Shown here: one piece after another, positions 43,639 to 52,143 of the stretch
Layout of the letters: every line of letters starts with the position of its first letter
Position numbering within the stretch: the stretch's first letter is position 1
DNA from: Lewinellaceae bacterium
GTDB lineage: Bacteria; Bacteroidota; Bacteroidia; Chitinophagales; Saprospiraceae
Reading direction: 5' to 3'
NCBI GenBank assembly: GCA_020636325.1
Contig: JACJYC010000002.1
Location: 248,001-312,000 of the forward strand
Length of the DNA stretch: 64,000 nucleotides
The notes under the pieces: model-generated
The model's database searches: none
What the model saw: the letters and a program-made list of their open reading frames with translations, nothing else
What the model was told of the DNA's origin: nothing
Made by a program: the position numbers and the translations under genes

Positions 43639-44325
43639 TTAAACGGTAGGCTCCTGCAAAAGATCCATGAATTCCGTTGTGGTGCGTTCCATCTGGAAGA
43701 CGACCTTCTCCACGTTGGCGACCAGGATGTTGTAGCCTACAAAGGCGAAAATGCCGATGAACAGACCAAACGCGGTTGTGATGAGGGCCTGGTAGATACC
43801 GCCGGCCAGGACGTCGGGCGTCACGTTTTGCTCGGTAGCCATTTTATAAAAGGCCAGGATCATACCCGTTACCGTACCGAAGAACCCGATCATCGGAGCC
43901 GCGCCGGCGATGGAAGCCAGTGTGGACAGGTTTTTCTCCAGTTTGAACACTTCGAGGTTACCGACGTTCTCGATGGCCGCGTCGATATCGCGAAGGGGTT
44001 TGCCGATGCGCTGAAGCCCTTTTTCCACCATCCGGGCAACCGGAGAATCGGTGGACATGCAAAGCGCTTTGGCGCCCTGCAGGTTGCCCGACTGGACGCT
44101 GGCGCGGATGTTGTTCATAAAGTTCTGATCGATCCTGCCGGCCTGGTTGATGGAACGAAGACGTTCGGTGAAAATGTAGACCGCAATGACCGAAAGGATG
44201 AACAGCACCAGCAAAATGGCGATCCCCATAGGGCCGCCCGCCAGGATGATGTCAACAAAGCTTTGCGCTTTGACGGATTGTTCAATATTCGCTTCCTGAA
44301 ACAAGAACAAGGTTTGGTAGTGCAT
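43639..44325 (-). CDS. exbB: ExbB/TolQ-family motor protein
   Basis: 228 residues. Three membrane segments are visible: IAILLVLFILSVIAVYIFTERL near 35-55, then APMIGFFGTVTGMILAFY near 135-155 and TTAFGLFIGIFAFVGYNI near 180-200, with the family's G-T-V-x-G-M and A-L-x-T-T-A-x-G-L motifs. It forms the ring that carries protons for TonB. It is the first gene of the operon and has about 165 bases to ruvC upstream, with no exact -7 box that I can assign. Confidence 0.95.
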   Translation of the reverse strand: MHYQTLFLFQEANIEQSVKAQSFVDIILAGGPMGIAILLVLFILSVIAVYIFTERLRSINQAGRIDQNFMNNIRASVQSGNLQGAKALCMSTDSPVARMVEKGLQRIGKPLRDIDAAIENVGNLEVFKLEKNLSTLASIAGAAPMIGFFGTVTGMILAFYKMATEQNVTPDVLAGGIYQALITTAFGLFIGIFAFVGYNILVANVEKVVFQMERTTTEFMDLLQEPTV

Positions 44326-44490
44326 GAAATGCAGGATTTAAAACGGTTTTAGTGCTGATTTGCTATTTTTCGATGGATACAAAACGAATTTGGATGGGGC
44401 AAATTATGAAAAAGAGCCATAAAATTAACAATTCTTAAAATTTCAGCGGGCATCTTGTTGAATTTTGCTTCCGGCATGGCGTTGGAAGGG

Positions 44491-45066
44491 TCAGCTATCC
44501 TTGATCCGGCCGGGATTATCCTGGATGAAACGGGCCCATCCGCCGGATTTGCCGGCTGCGGCGATCGGATTGGATTGCTGGTAAAAATGGCACATAGCCG
44601 TTGCCAGGGCGTCGGTAGCGTCGAGATAATGGCCGCTCAGATCGATCTTGAACAATTGGGTCAACATGGCGGCAACCTGTTCTTTGACCGCATTCCCGTT
44701 GCCGGTCACCGATTGTTTGATCTTTCGGGGTGCGTATTCCGCTATGGGGACGCCCATCATGACGGCAGCTGCAATAGCGACCCCCTGCGCGCGCCCCAGT
44801 TTGAGCATCGATTGCGGGTTTTTGCCGTAAAAAGGCGCTTCGATGGCCATGGCCCGCGGCTTGTTGTCCTTGATGATCTGGCTGATCCTTTCAAAAATGT
44901 GCCGGAGCTTGTCCGGTTGTTCTTTCCATTGGTGGAGGTGGAGTACGCCCATTTCGAGCAGGCGCGGTTGCTTGTTTTCCACTTCGATGAGGGCAAAACC
45001 CAGTATATTGGTGCCTGGATCGACGCCAAGGAGGCGGTAAACGGAATCTTTTTGCGGATCAGCCAA
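44491..45066 (-). CDS. ruvC: Holliday junction resolvase RuvC
   Basis: 191 residues from TTG 45066, the first start-like codon before RLLGVDPGTNILGFALIEV; no ATG or GTG lies at a fitting place, and the longer frame to 45603 is antisense to the divergent gene. RuvC cuts four-way DNA junctions. The catalytic acidic residues are seen: D in GVDPGT, E in MAIEAPFYGKNPQSMLKLGRAQG, and D-A-x-D-A in LDATDALATAMCH. E. coli RuvC is 173 residues. RuvA and RuvB are not in the window. The TTG start means translation may be weak. Confidence 0.94.
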   Translation of the reverse strand: MADPQKDSVYRLLGVDPGTNILGFALIEVENKQPRLLEMGVLHLHQWKEQPDKLRHIFERISQIIKDNKPRAMAIEAPFYGKNPQSMLKLGRAQGVAIAAAVMMGVPIAEYAPRKIKQSVTGNGNAVKEQVAAMLTQLFKIDLSGHYLDATDALATAMCHFYQQSNPIAAAGKSGGWARFIQDNPGRIKDS

Positions 45067-45141
45067 CTTATTCGGATAATGGTCTGTTTTGCGAAGGTAC
45101 TCCTTGACGGACCGATTCGTATTAAAAACGGCAAAAAAAAC

Positions 45142-46170
45142 ATGCGGTTGCCTCAAAAATGGAGATATCGCCTTTTTATTATCCTCAAACTCGCGGCGGT
45201 CGCGGGCTTGTTTGTCGCGGTATACCACCGGCTGCCGGACGGTGTCGACCGCCGGGCGATCTGGCAAACCTTTGCAACCCGCATGAAAAGTCCGGACTGG
45301 TACCTGCTTTGGGCAACCGCGGCGCTGATGCCGCTGAACTGGGCGCTTGAAACCTGGAAATGGCGGGCTTTGATCGGGCGCACCCCCGGGTGGCCTTTCC
45401 GGCAAGCTTTCGGCGCGGTCATGGCCGGTACAGCGGTATCGCTCTTCACCCCCGGCAGGATCGGCGAATACGGCGGCCGGGCCCTGCTGACGCCCCGGGT
45501 CCATCTTTCCCGGAGCATTGCCGCCGCACTGGCCGGAAGCCTGGCCCAGTGGATCGTGCTGACGGGCGGCGGCTGCCTGGGCGGGTTCTACCTGGGCGAA
45601 CAACGGCTGGGGAGCGATTATTCGGCCTATCTCTATGCCGGCGCCGGACTCGTCGGCCTCCTCGCCGGCGCTTTCCTGCTGGCCGACAAAGGCCTGGTCC
45701 GGGTTAAAGATTTGTTAAACCGCCGGCGCCTTTCTGACCGGTGGATACCGTCGGGATTTGGCCGGAAAAATTTGAGACACGCGCTGGCGCTGGCTTTTCT
45801 TCGGTACAGCGTTTACAGCCTGCAATACGTTTTGTTGTTGTACTTTTTTGGGCTTCAGGCCGGGTTTTTGCCGGTATTTGCCGGTGTAGCCTTGCTTTTC
45901 GGCGTGCAAACGTGCCTGCCGCTGCCCCCTGCTCTTGGCCTGGCGGCGAGGGCCGGCGCGGCTGTCTGGCTGTGGTCGGGATTCGGCGGAGAACCGGTCG
46001 GGATCCTCGGCGCCACCCTCGGATTATTCATAATAAATCTTCTGACCCCCTCGTTACTTGGATTAGCGCTAATCGTCACAATAAAGCTTAAACATACTAA
46101 AAATCATGAAAAATTTTCCCATGAAGACGTTGGTCACCCTGAGCGTGTTACCGCTTCTCATGGCATTTAA
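45142..46170 (+). CDS. LPG-synthase/flippase-like (UPF0104) membrane protein
   Basis: 342 residues from ATG 45142. Seven or eight hydrophobic segments, with the family hallmark FRQAFGAVMAGTAVSLFTPGRIGEYGGRALL in the loop after the second one. This is the membrane part of lysylphosphatidylglycerol synthase-like proteins, found alone in many bacteria as a putative lipid or lipid-linked-sugar flippase. No synthase domain is attached. It diverges from ruvC with 75 bases between starts, and its 3' end overlaps the next gene by 65 bases in another frame, so the two are likely co-transcribed. Confidence 0.85.
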   Translation: MRLPQKWRYRLFIILKLAAVAGLFVAVYHRLPDGVDRRAIWQTFATRMKSPDWYLLWATAALMPLNWALETWKWRALIGRTPGWPFRQAFGAVMAGTAVSLFTPGRIGEYGGRALLTPRVHLSRSIAAALAGSLAQWIVLTGGGCLGGFYLGEQRLGSDYSAYLYAGAGLVGLLAGAFLLADKGLVRVKDLLNRRRLSDRWIPSGFGRKNLRHALALAFLRYSVYSLQYVLLLYFFGLQAGFLPVFAGVALLFGVQTCLPLPPALGLAARAGAAVWLWSGFGGEPVGILGATLGLFIINLLTPSLLGLALIVTIKLKHTKNHEKFSHEDVGHPERVTASHGI

Positions 46171-46966
46171 CGCCTCGGCTCCTGTTAACCATGCCACGTC
46201 TCAGGATTTACTGACCATTCAGCCCTGCCAAATGGAGAATAACACTTTCCAGGGCGGTGAAGAAATCACCTACAAGCTGTACTATAACTGGAACTTTGTC
46301 TGGTTATCCGCAGGCGAGGTCACCTTCAGGGTCAATGACCTCGGCAACCAATACCATTTTTCCGCTCACGGCCGCACTTATAAATCCTACGAGTGGTTCT
46401 TCAAGGTGCGTGATTATTACGACACGTACGTTGACAAAAAGACCTTGCTGCCCAACGTGTCCATCCGGGATATCCAGGAAGGCGGATACCGCCTGTATGA
46501 CAAGGTCACCTTCGACCATGACAGGGGGCTTGCCGTATCCCAGCGCGGCAAAACCCGGGAAGTGGCTACGCCGACCGAATTCACCGTGGAATCCTGCATG
46601 CACGATGTCCTTTCCATCATCTATTTCTCCCGGAATATCGACTTCAACGGCATGAACAAGGGGCAGCAGTTTCCGGTCAAGATCTTCCTGGACCGGGAAA
46701 CCTACCCGCTGAAAGTGAAATACCTGGGTAAGGAAGACCGGAAAAAGGTCAAAGGCCAGGGCCGGTTCTCCACGCATGTTTTCAGCCCGCAGGTGGTCGC
46801 CGGCAATGTCTTCAAGGAAGACGACCAGATGAAGGTATGGGTCAGCGACGACCAGAACCGGATCCCGCTCATGATCGAGTCGCCGGTATCCGTGGGTTCG
46901 GTCAAGGCGGTGCTCAAGTCCTATAAAGGCCTTAAATACCACTTCGACGCCGAGGTCGGGCAATAG
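46106..46966 (+). CDS. Exported DUF3108-type protein
   Basis: 286 residues with a signal peptide (start at ATG 46106, or 46121 with an equally good signal). The DUF3108 pattern is visible: GGEEITYKLYYNWNFVWLSAGEVTFRV at the start, then HGRTYKSYEWFFKVRDYYDTYVDKKTLLP and the later FLDRETYPLKVKYLGKE and PLMIESPVSVGSVKAVL. These are periplasmic beta-rich proteins of unknown role, sometimes near outer-membrane or polysaccharide genes. Its start lies 65 bases inside the flippase-like gene. It ends in an octad-repeat hairpin where it meets nagB. Confidence 0.88.
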   Translation: MKNFPMKTLVTLSVLPLLMAFNASAPVNHATSQDLLTIQPCQMENNTFQGGEEITYKLYYNWNFVWLSAGEVTFRVNDLGNQYHFSAHGRTYKSYEWFFKVRDYYDTYVDKKTLLPNVSIRDIQEGGYRLYDKVTFDHDRGLAVSQRGKTREVATPTEFTVESCMHDVLSIIYFSRNIDFNGMNKGQQFPVKIFLDRETYPLKVKYLGKEDRKKVKGQGRFSTHVFSPQVVAGNVFKEDDQMKVWVSDDQNRIPLMIESPVSVGSVKAVLKSYKGLKYHFDAEVGQ

Positions 46967-47003
46967 TCTGTCTGCGAACAGAATGGTCTTTGATTAAAAT
47001 CAC

Positions 47004-47095
47004 TGAGGAATCGACCCCGCATCGATTCCTCAGTTCCTCCCCCGACCGCCGTAGCTCATCAAGAGCGAAGGAGGTAATTCCTCAATTCCTCCCCC
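47004..47095. repeat. TTCCTC octad hairpin with nested insert
   Basis: GAGGAATCGA at the left and TCGATTCCTCAGTTCCTC at the centre form a hairpin; a second TTCCTCAATTCCTC run closes the tract. A 33-bp insert (47043-47075, CGACCGCCGTAGCT...AGCGAAGGAGGT) breaks it. It separates two convergent genes. Confidence 0.7.
47043..47075. repeat. Small GCCGTAGCT insert, copy 1
   Basis: The same CGACCGCCGTAGCT...AGCG(A/G)AGGAGGT element is found at 53773-53800. The ends are partly complementary (CCG/CGG-like, AGCT core), so it can fold. Confidence 0.6.
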
Positions 47096-49042
47096 CTAAA
47101 TCCTCCACCGCGCGAAAGCCTCCATCGCCTCGTATTCCGCCAGGCCCAGTTCGCGGTAGATATGCGCGGTTGCGCGGTTGCGGTCTTCGGCTCTTTGCCA
47201 GAACTCCCTTTCGTCTTCCCCCGGGAACGGCGGCCGGTCCTTCTGGGACTGGTGCATGAAAATAGCGCGGCGTTTCTTGAGCAACTCCTGCGGGCTGATG
47301 GGCACGGCCATCTCGATTTCATGGATGGCCCACTCATGCCAGGCGCCCCGGTAGAGCCACATCCAGCAGTCCTTCATCCAATCCTCATTTTGCAGGCGCT
47401 TGAAAGATTCTATAATGGCGTCGAGGCAAACGCGGTGGGTATCATGCGGGTCGGCCAGGTCGCCGGCGGCGTATACCTGATGCGGCTTGATCTTTGCCAG
47501 CAGGTCCATGATGATCTGGATATCGGCTTCGCTGAGATTGCTTTTTCTGCGCCGGCCGGTTTCGTAGAACGGCATATCGAGGAAGTGGATATGCTTGTCA
47601 TCCAGTCCGCAAAAACGGGCGCCGGCGCGGGCTTCACCCCTTCGGATCAGGCCTTTGATCTCGCGGGCTTCCGGGATATCGGCTTCATCGGCTTGTTTGC
47701 CCTTGATGAATTTCTCGATCTTGTGGAACCGTTTCAGGTTTTCCTCCGAATCCAGCCCCTGGCGCTTGTAAAACTCATCCATGAACTCGAGGAAGCGGAG
47801 TGCGTCGTGGTCATGGACGGCGATATTGCCGGAGGTCTGGTAGGCGACGTGTACATCGTGGCCTTGTTCGACGAGCCGCAGGAAGGTGCCGCCCATGGAG
47901 ATGACGTCGTCATCGGGGTGGGGGCTGAAGATGATGATCCTTTTCCTGGCGGGTTTGGCGCGTTCGGGCCGGTAGGTATCGTCGGCATTCGGTTTGCCGC
48001 CCGGCCAGCCGGTGATGGTATGCTGGAGCCGGTTGAACACCTGGATGTTGATGCTGTAAGCGGAGGCGTGTTCCAGGGTCAGGTCGCTCAGGCCGTGTTC
48101 GGCATAATCTTCATCGGTCAGCTTGAGAATGGGTTTTCCGACCGTCTGGGACAGCCAGACAACGGCCTGACAGATCAGCTGATCGTCCCAGTGGCACATG
48201 CCGACCAGCCACGGCGATTTGACCCGGGTCAGGTCTTCCGCGGCGGCCTTGTCCAGTATGACCCGTACGTTGGGGTGTTTCTGCAGGTAGGTGGCCGGAA
48301 CGCCTGAAGAGATCTCGTCTTCAACGGCTTTTTTGACTACGGGCGCTTTGTGGTTGCCCCAGGCCAGCAGGTAAACCGTCCGCGCTTTCATGATGGAGGC
48401 GATCCCCATTGTGATGGCGCGGTAGGGGACGTCTTCTTCCTTCTGAAAATCCTTGAGGGCGTCCCTTCTGGTGATATTGTCGAGGCGAACCAGGCGGGTG
48501 AGGGAGTTTTCCCAGGAGCCCGGTTCGTTGAAGCCGATATGGCCCGTACGTCCGATGCCCAGCAGCTGAATATCGATGCCGCCTACGGAGTCGATCTTTT
48601 TCTCATAAGCCTCGCAATAGGCCTTGACCTCTTCCATGGGCACGGTGCCGTCGGGGATATGGATATTGCCGGGTTTGATGTCGACATGGTCGAAAAGGTG
48701 TTCGCGCATGAAGCGGACGTAGCTTTGCTGCGCTTCCGGCATCATGGGGTAATATTCATCGAGGTTGAAGGTGATCACATTCTGAAAGCTGAGTTTCTCT
48801 TCGCGATGCAGCCTGACCAGTTCTTCATAGACCTTCACCGGGGAGGAGCCCGTTGCAAGCCCCAGAACGATCATTTCGCCGTCCTGCTGTTTCTGGCGCA
48901 TGGCCAGGGCGATCGACTGGGCGATATGGCGCGAAGCGTCGCGTGAATCCTCCCATATCTTGGTCGGGATCTTTTCAACGTTCTTGAATTGATACTTGAG
49001 CACTTCCTTGTGCTGGGCGGAGGGTGAAATAATGGCTGGCAT
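47096..49042 (-). CDS. nagB: Glucosamine-6-phosphate deaminase fused to a PIG-L domain
   Basis: 648 residues, the long Bacteroidota form. Residues about 20-270 are the deaminase, which turns glucosamine 6-phosphate into fructose 6-phosphate and ammonia: LGLATGSSPVKVYEELVRL, FNLDEYYPM, LLGIGRTGHIGFNEPGS with the active-site D/H/E set. Residues about 370-640 are a PIG-L/LmbE deacetylase-like domain with FSPHPDDDVISMGG (the zinc-type H-P-D-D) and later DPHDTHRVC. The second part may remove acetyl groups from GlcNAc 6-phosphate or a related sugar, making this a two-step enzyme; in the family this is not settled. It follows the ROK kinase by 15 bases in one operon, under a LacI-type operator. Confidence 0.93.
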   Translation of the reverse strand: MPAIISPSAQHKEVLKYQFKNVEKIPTKIWEDSRDASRHIAQSIALAMRQKQQDGEMIVLGLATGSSPVKVYEELVRLHREEKLSFQNVITFNLDEYYPMMPEAQQSYVRFMREHLFDHVDIKPGNIHIPDGTVPMEEVKAYCEAYEKKIDSVGGIDIQLLGIGRTGHIGFNEPGSWENSLTRLVRLDNITRRDALKDFQKEEDVPYRAITMGIASIMKARTVYLLAWGNHKAPVVKKAVEDEISSGVPATYLQKHPNVRVILDKAAAEDLTRVKSPWLVGMCHWDDQLICQAVVWLSQTVGKPILKLTDEDYAEHGLSDLTLEHASAYSINIQVFNRLQHTITGWPGGKPNADDTYRPERAKPARKRIIIFSPHPDDDVISMGGTFLRLVEQGHDVHVAYQTSGNIAVHDHDALRFLEFMDEFYKRQGLDSEENLKRFHKIEKFIKGKQADEADIPEAREIKGLIRRGEARAGARFCGLDDKHIHFLDMPFYETGRRRKSNLSEADIQIIMDLLAKIKPHQVYAAGDLADPHDTHRVCLDAIIESFKRLQNEDWMKDCWMWLYRGAWHEWAIHEIEMAVPISPQELLKKRRAIFMHQSQKDRPPFPGEDEREFWQRAEDRNRATAHIYRELGLAEYEAMEAFARWRI

Positions 49043-49057
49043 AGGTTTTTCAGTATA

Positions 49058-50059
49058 TCAATGAATATCATTATGAATTTCGTACAGCAGGGAGCCGCTC
49101 ACCGAGTTGTTGTCCCAAACGAGCGCGGCCGCTCCCATGAGGGCAGCCTGGTTCATCGGCAGCGCCGAACGCAGCAGACGGATCTTTCCTTTGTGCATGG
49201 ACAGCAGGTTCGCTTCCAGCGCCTCCTGCATGGGGTCAAGCAACCGGTTGCCCGCTTCGGCCAGGCCGCCTGCAATGATGACGGCTTCCGGTTGAAAGAG
49301 CATGACCAGATCGGCGGCTTTGATGCCCAGCAATTCACCGGTACGGCGAAAAGCTGCGCCCGCCAGTTCGTCGCCCGATTCGGCGGCCTTGAAGATGTCA
49401 TGGGCGGTCAGGTCCTCAAACGCGATCCTGCGCAACAGGCTCGGGCCGGACAATTCCGCCTGGAGCTCGAAGACCGTCCGCTTGATGCCGGTTGCGGAAA
49501 CATAGGTTTCCAGGCATCCCCTTTTGCCGCATCCGCATTGCCGGCCGCCGGGCCGGACGAGGGCGTGACCGAATTCGCCGGCCAGGCCGGTAGCGCCGCG
49601 AACCAGTTTGCCGTTGGCCATCAGGCTGCACCCCAATCCAGTGCCGAGCGTCAGGAGCGCAAAATGATTGTAGGGTCTTGCCGCTCCGAAATACTTCTCG
49701 CCGAGCAAGGCAGCGCTGCTATCCTTTATCAAATATACCGGAAGATTGAAATACTTGCTCAAATAATCTACAACGGGCGCTTCCCCTTCGAACGGCAAGT
49801 TGGCGGCGCCTTCGATGGCTCCTTTTTCTTCGTCGGCGCTGGGCGCGCCGATGCCGATGCCGGACAGGTTTCCGGCCCCAAGACCGGCGCCGTCCATCAA
49901 TTCGGATGCCGATGCGGCCAATGCACCTAAAAAAGCATCTGCACCGGACTTCGCCTGGGTCGGGAAAGCTGCAGAGTTGACCAACCGGCCCTTTTCATCA
50001 ATCAGCGCGAGTTTGGTGGAAGTCCCGCCAATATCAATGCCGAGGGCCAATTTTCCCAT
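49058..50059 (-). CDS. ROK-family sugar kinase
   Basis: 333 residues. ROK marks: LGIDIGGTSTKLALID at the start (ATP phosphate loop), GIGIGAPSADEEKGAIEGAANLPF, LGTGLGCSLMANGKLVRG, GEFGHALVRPGG and the zinc site CGCGKRGCLETYVSA. It phosphorylates a hexose, most likely glucose, N-acetylglucosamine or a related sugar; pairing with nagB makes an amino sugar a good guess. First gene of the two-gene operon; its promoter carries the operator shared with 38304. Confidence 0.92.
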   Translation of the reverse strand: MGKLALGIDIGGTSTKLALIDEKGRLVNSAAFPTQAKSGADAFLGALAASASELMDGAGLGAGNLSGIGIGAPSADEEKGAIEGAANLPFEGEAPVVDYLSKYFNLPVYLIKDSSAALLGEKYFGAARPYNHFALLTLGTGLGCSLMANGKLVRGATGLAGEFGHALVRPGGRQCGCGKRGCLETYVSATGIKRTVFELQAELSGPSLLRRIAFEDLTAHDIFKAAESGDELAGAAFRRTGELLGIKAADLVMLFQPEAVIIAGGLAEAGNRLLDPMQEALEANLLSMHKGKIRLLRSALPMNQAALMGAAALVWDNNSVSGSLLYEIHNDIH

Positions 50060-50106
50060 CTGGATAGAAAGGTTTCAAGTGATCGGATAGTTATGCATTT
50101 CAAAGA

Positions 50107-50144
50107 CAAAGATACAAAATTAAATTCATACTGTGTGCGTACAC
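50107..50144 (-). promoter_or_regulatory. Promoter and LacI-type operator of the ROK-nagB operon
   Basis: TATCTTTG on the minus strand (50114-50107). The palindrome GTGT-G-CG-T-ACAC at 50133-50144 covers the -33 position, with the central CG typical of LacI-family operators. The ROK ATG is at 50059. Confidence 0.7.
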
Positions 50145-50188
50145 GGAAAAAAGAAAGGCAAATCCTGCAAGAGGCCGTGAAATTAAAT

Positions 50189-50196
50189 TAACTTTG
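50189..50196 (+). promoter_or_regulatory. -7 element of the LacI-family gene
   Basis: TAACTTTG, an exact TAnnTTTG box, 88 bases before the ATG at 50284. It diverges from the ROK promoter; the operator at 50133 lies between the two and could affect both. Confidence 0.5.
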
Positions 50197-50283
50197 GTAT
50201 CTTGCTTCCAAAACAGGAAGCATTTTGCATTTTTCAACAGGTCGGCTTCAGGAAGTACGGCAGAATCATTTAGCATAGAATAC

Positions 50284-51372
50284 ATGGATACCCGGATCAG
50301 GATCAAAGACATTGCTGACCGGGCAGGCATTTCACCAGGCACCGTGGACAGAGTAATTCACGACCGTGGCAATGTTTCGCCCGAAACGAAAAAAAAGGTG
50401 ATGGAGGTGATGGAGGAACTGGGGTATAAACCCAATATCATCGCCCGTACGCTGGCCAACAACAAGATACAACGGATTGTAGCCCTGATACCCGACCCTA
50501 CCGGCGACCTCTACTGGGACCAGCCCAAAATGGGCATCGAAAAAGCCCTCCGGGCCGTACAGCACTACGGCATCGAGGTCCGCATAGCGTATTTTGACCG
50601 GTTTGACCCGGCCAGCTTTCAGCAAAAAGCCATCCAGATCCTGGAAGAAACCTCGCCGCTTGACGCCATCCTGTTCACGCCGATCTTCCAGCAGGAATCC
50701 CGCGAACTCCTCGATGCCTGCAAGGAACGGGAGATCCCCAACGTGATGATCAATACCAATATCGAGAACTCCGGGTCGCTTTGTTATATCGGCCAGGACT
50801 CCTTCCAGAGCGGAGTACTGGGCGCCCGCTTGCTCGATTTCGGCCTGCACGACGGCGAAACCGCCCTGATCCTGAACCTGGACAAGCGCATCACCAACGC
50901 CAAGCACCTGCAGGACAAGGAAAGCGGATTCCGGGATTATTTCTCAAAAGTGACCAACAAGCATATCCATATCGTCAGGAAGGACTTCGAGGAATTCGGC
51001 GACCGCGACAAGCTCCGGGCCTTCCTGCAACGGCAACTCGCGGAAAATCCCCGCCTCTCGGGCATTTTTGTAACCAATTCGCGCGCCTATAAAGTAGCGG
51101 AAGCGCTCGATGATGCCGACCTGGAACGGATCAAGATCGTGGGTTATGACCTGATCCAGCCGAATCTGGACCTGCTGAAATGCAACAAGATCAATTTCAT
51201 CATCAACCAGAATCCGGTACAGCAAGGTTACCTGGGCATCATGAACCTTTTCAACCACCTCATCATGAAACACGAAGTGGCCCCGCTTCAATACCTGCCG
51301 CTGGATATTGTAGTGGTGGAAAACGTGGAGTATTACCTGAAACGGGAGCTGGAATTTCAGATCGTGCTGTGA
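50284..51372 (+). CDS. LacI-family transcription regulator
   Basis: 362 residues from ATG 50284. The N-terminal helix-turn-helix is RIKDIADRAGISPGTVDRVIHDRGNVSPETKKKV, followed by the hinge helix GYKPNIIARTLANNK. The rest is a type 1 periplasmic-binding-protein fold (VALIPDP, FTPIFQQ, YIGQDSFQSGVLGARLL, GIFVTNSRAY, IVGYDLI). It lies divergent from the amino-sugar operon, whose promoter contains a CG-centred palindrome, so it most likely controls that operon; the same palindrome before the orphan unit at 38279 suggests a second target. The effector sugar cannot be read. Confidence 0.93.
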   Translation: MDTRIRIKDIADRAGISPGTVDRVIHDRGNVSPETKKKVMEVMEELGYKPNIIARTLANNKIQRIVALIPDPTGDLYWDQPKMGIEKALRAVQHYGIEVRIAYFDRFDPASFQQKAIQILEETSPLDAILFTPIFQQESRELLDACKEREIPNVMINTNIENSGSLCYIGQDSFQSGVLGARLLDFGLHDGETALILNLDKRITNAKHLQDKESGFRDYFSKVTNKHIHIVRKDFEEFGDRDKLRAFLQRQLAENPRLSGIFVTNSRAYKVAEALDDADLERIKIVGYDLIQPNLDLLKCNKINFIINQNPVQQGYLGIMNLFNHLIMKHEVAPLQYLPLDIVVVENVEYYLKRELEFQIVL

Positions 51373-51379
51373 ACAAGGG

Positions 51380-51955
51380 TCAGGCGGGCACGTAGCCGCT
51401 GTTCTTCCACTTGATGTTGCAGCCTGCGCTCGGATATTGTTTCTCTTCAACAGGCCGGCCTTCCAGTACCGCATCGATGGCTGCACGCAGATCGGCGCCG
51501 GTCAGCGGAAGGTCATTTTTGGGCCTCGACCCGTCCAGCCGGCCGCGGTAAACCAGCCGCGCATCTCCGTCGAAAACATAAAAATCAGGGGTACAGGCCG
51601 CGTCGTATGCCCTGGCTACTTCCTGCGTTTCGTCGTACAGATACGGGAAATTATAACCGGCGTCCCGGGCGTGTTCCTTCATCTTGTCGGGGCCGTCCTG
51701 CGGATAATTGACCACATCATTGGAACTGATGCCGACAAAACCGACGCCTTTGGCCTGGTAATCGCGCACTACGCGGACAATTTCCGGATTGACATGGATG
51801 ACATACGGGCAATGGTTGCACAGGAACATCACAACGGTCGCCTTGCCGGAAAGGACATCCCGGAGGCTCACCTGCCTCCCGGACACCGTGTCCGGCAGGG
51901 TGAAATCAGGCGCTTTGGTGCCCAGGGGGAGCATATTGGATTCGGTATAAGCCAT
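51380..51955 (-). CDS. Thioredoxin-fold (AhpC/TSA-like) protein
   Basis: 191 residues. Opens APDFTLPDTVSGRQVSLRDVLSGKATVVMFLCNHCPYVIHVNPE, with a C-x-x-C site CNHC near residue 47, and continues with the thioredoxin-fold strand FVGISSNDVVNYPQDGPDKMKEHA and the cis-proline CTPDFYVFDG. No signal peptide, so it is cytoplasmic. Proteins of this type are thiol reductases or peroxiredoxin relatives; the partner is unknown. It converges with the LacI gene (7 bases between stops). An octad repeat lies directly upstream. Confidence 0.92.
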   Translation of the reverse strand: MAYTESNMLPLGTKAPDFTLPDTVSGRQVSLRDVLSGKATVVMFLCNHCPYVIHVNPEIVRVVRDYQAKGVGFVGISSNDVVNYPQDGPDKMKEHARDAGYNFPYLYDETQEVARAYDAACTPDFYVFDGDARLVYRGRLDGSRPKNDLPLTGADLRAAIDAVLEGRPVEEKQYPSAGCNIKWKNSGYVPA

Positions 51956-51961
51956 GGTGGA

Positions 51962-52038
51962 GGATTTGAGGAACTGAGGAATCGAAGGACTGAATGAAAG
52001 GGTTCGATTCCTCAGTTCTTCAGTTCCTCGATTCCTCA
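51962..52038. repeat. TTCCTC octad hairpin, divergent position
   Basis: GAGGATTTGAGGAACTGAGGAATCGAAGG at the left pairs with TCGATTCCTCAGTTC... at the right. Unlike the other two copies it lies just upstream of a gene start (51955, minus strand), so it cannot be only a terminator. The motif strings here run as separate units; no single stretch is unbroken for long. Confidence 0.65.
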
Positions 52039-52116
52039 GTTAATATTCAAACACAAGAACGAATGACAGCGGCAATTGGTTGAAGGGATTCTGCGTTTAC
52101 AAACGGAAACATTCCG

Positions 52117-52124
52117 TAACTTTG
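52117..52124 (+). promoter_or_regulatory. -7 element of the unknown conserved gene
   Basis: TAACTTTG, an exact TAnnTTTG box, 20 bases before the ATG at 52144. Confidence 0.55.
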
Positions 52125-52143
52125 TAAAAAATGAGGAAGCCTG

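Noticed and set aside
44455..45141. Long extension in front of the flippase-like gene
   Set aside because: It is antisense to ruvC, whose motifs are clear; the ATG at 45142 fits the family start.
45067..45603. Long extension in front of ruvC
   Set aside because: It is antisense to the flippase-like gene and rich in Q, P and R, as shadow frames here are.
47162..48307. A 381-codon plus-strand frame
   Set aside because: Antisense to nagB; it mirrors the third-position GC bias.
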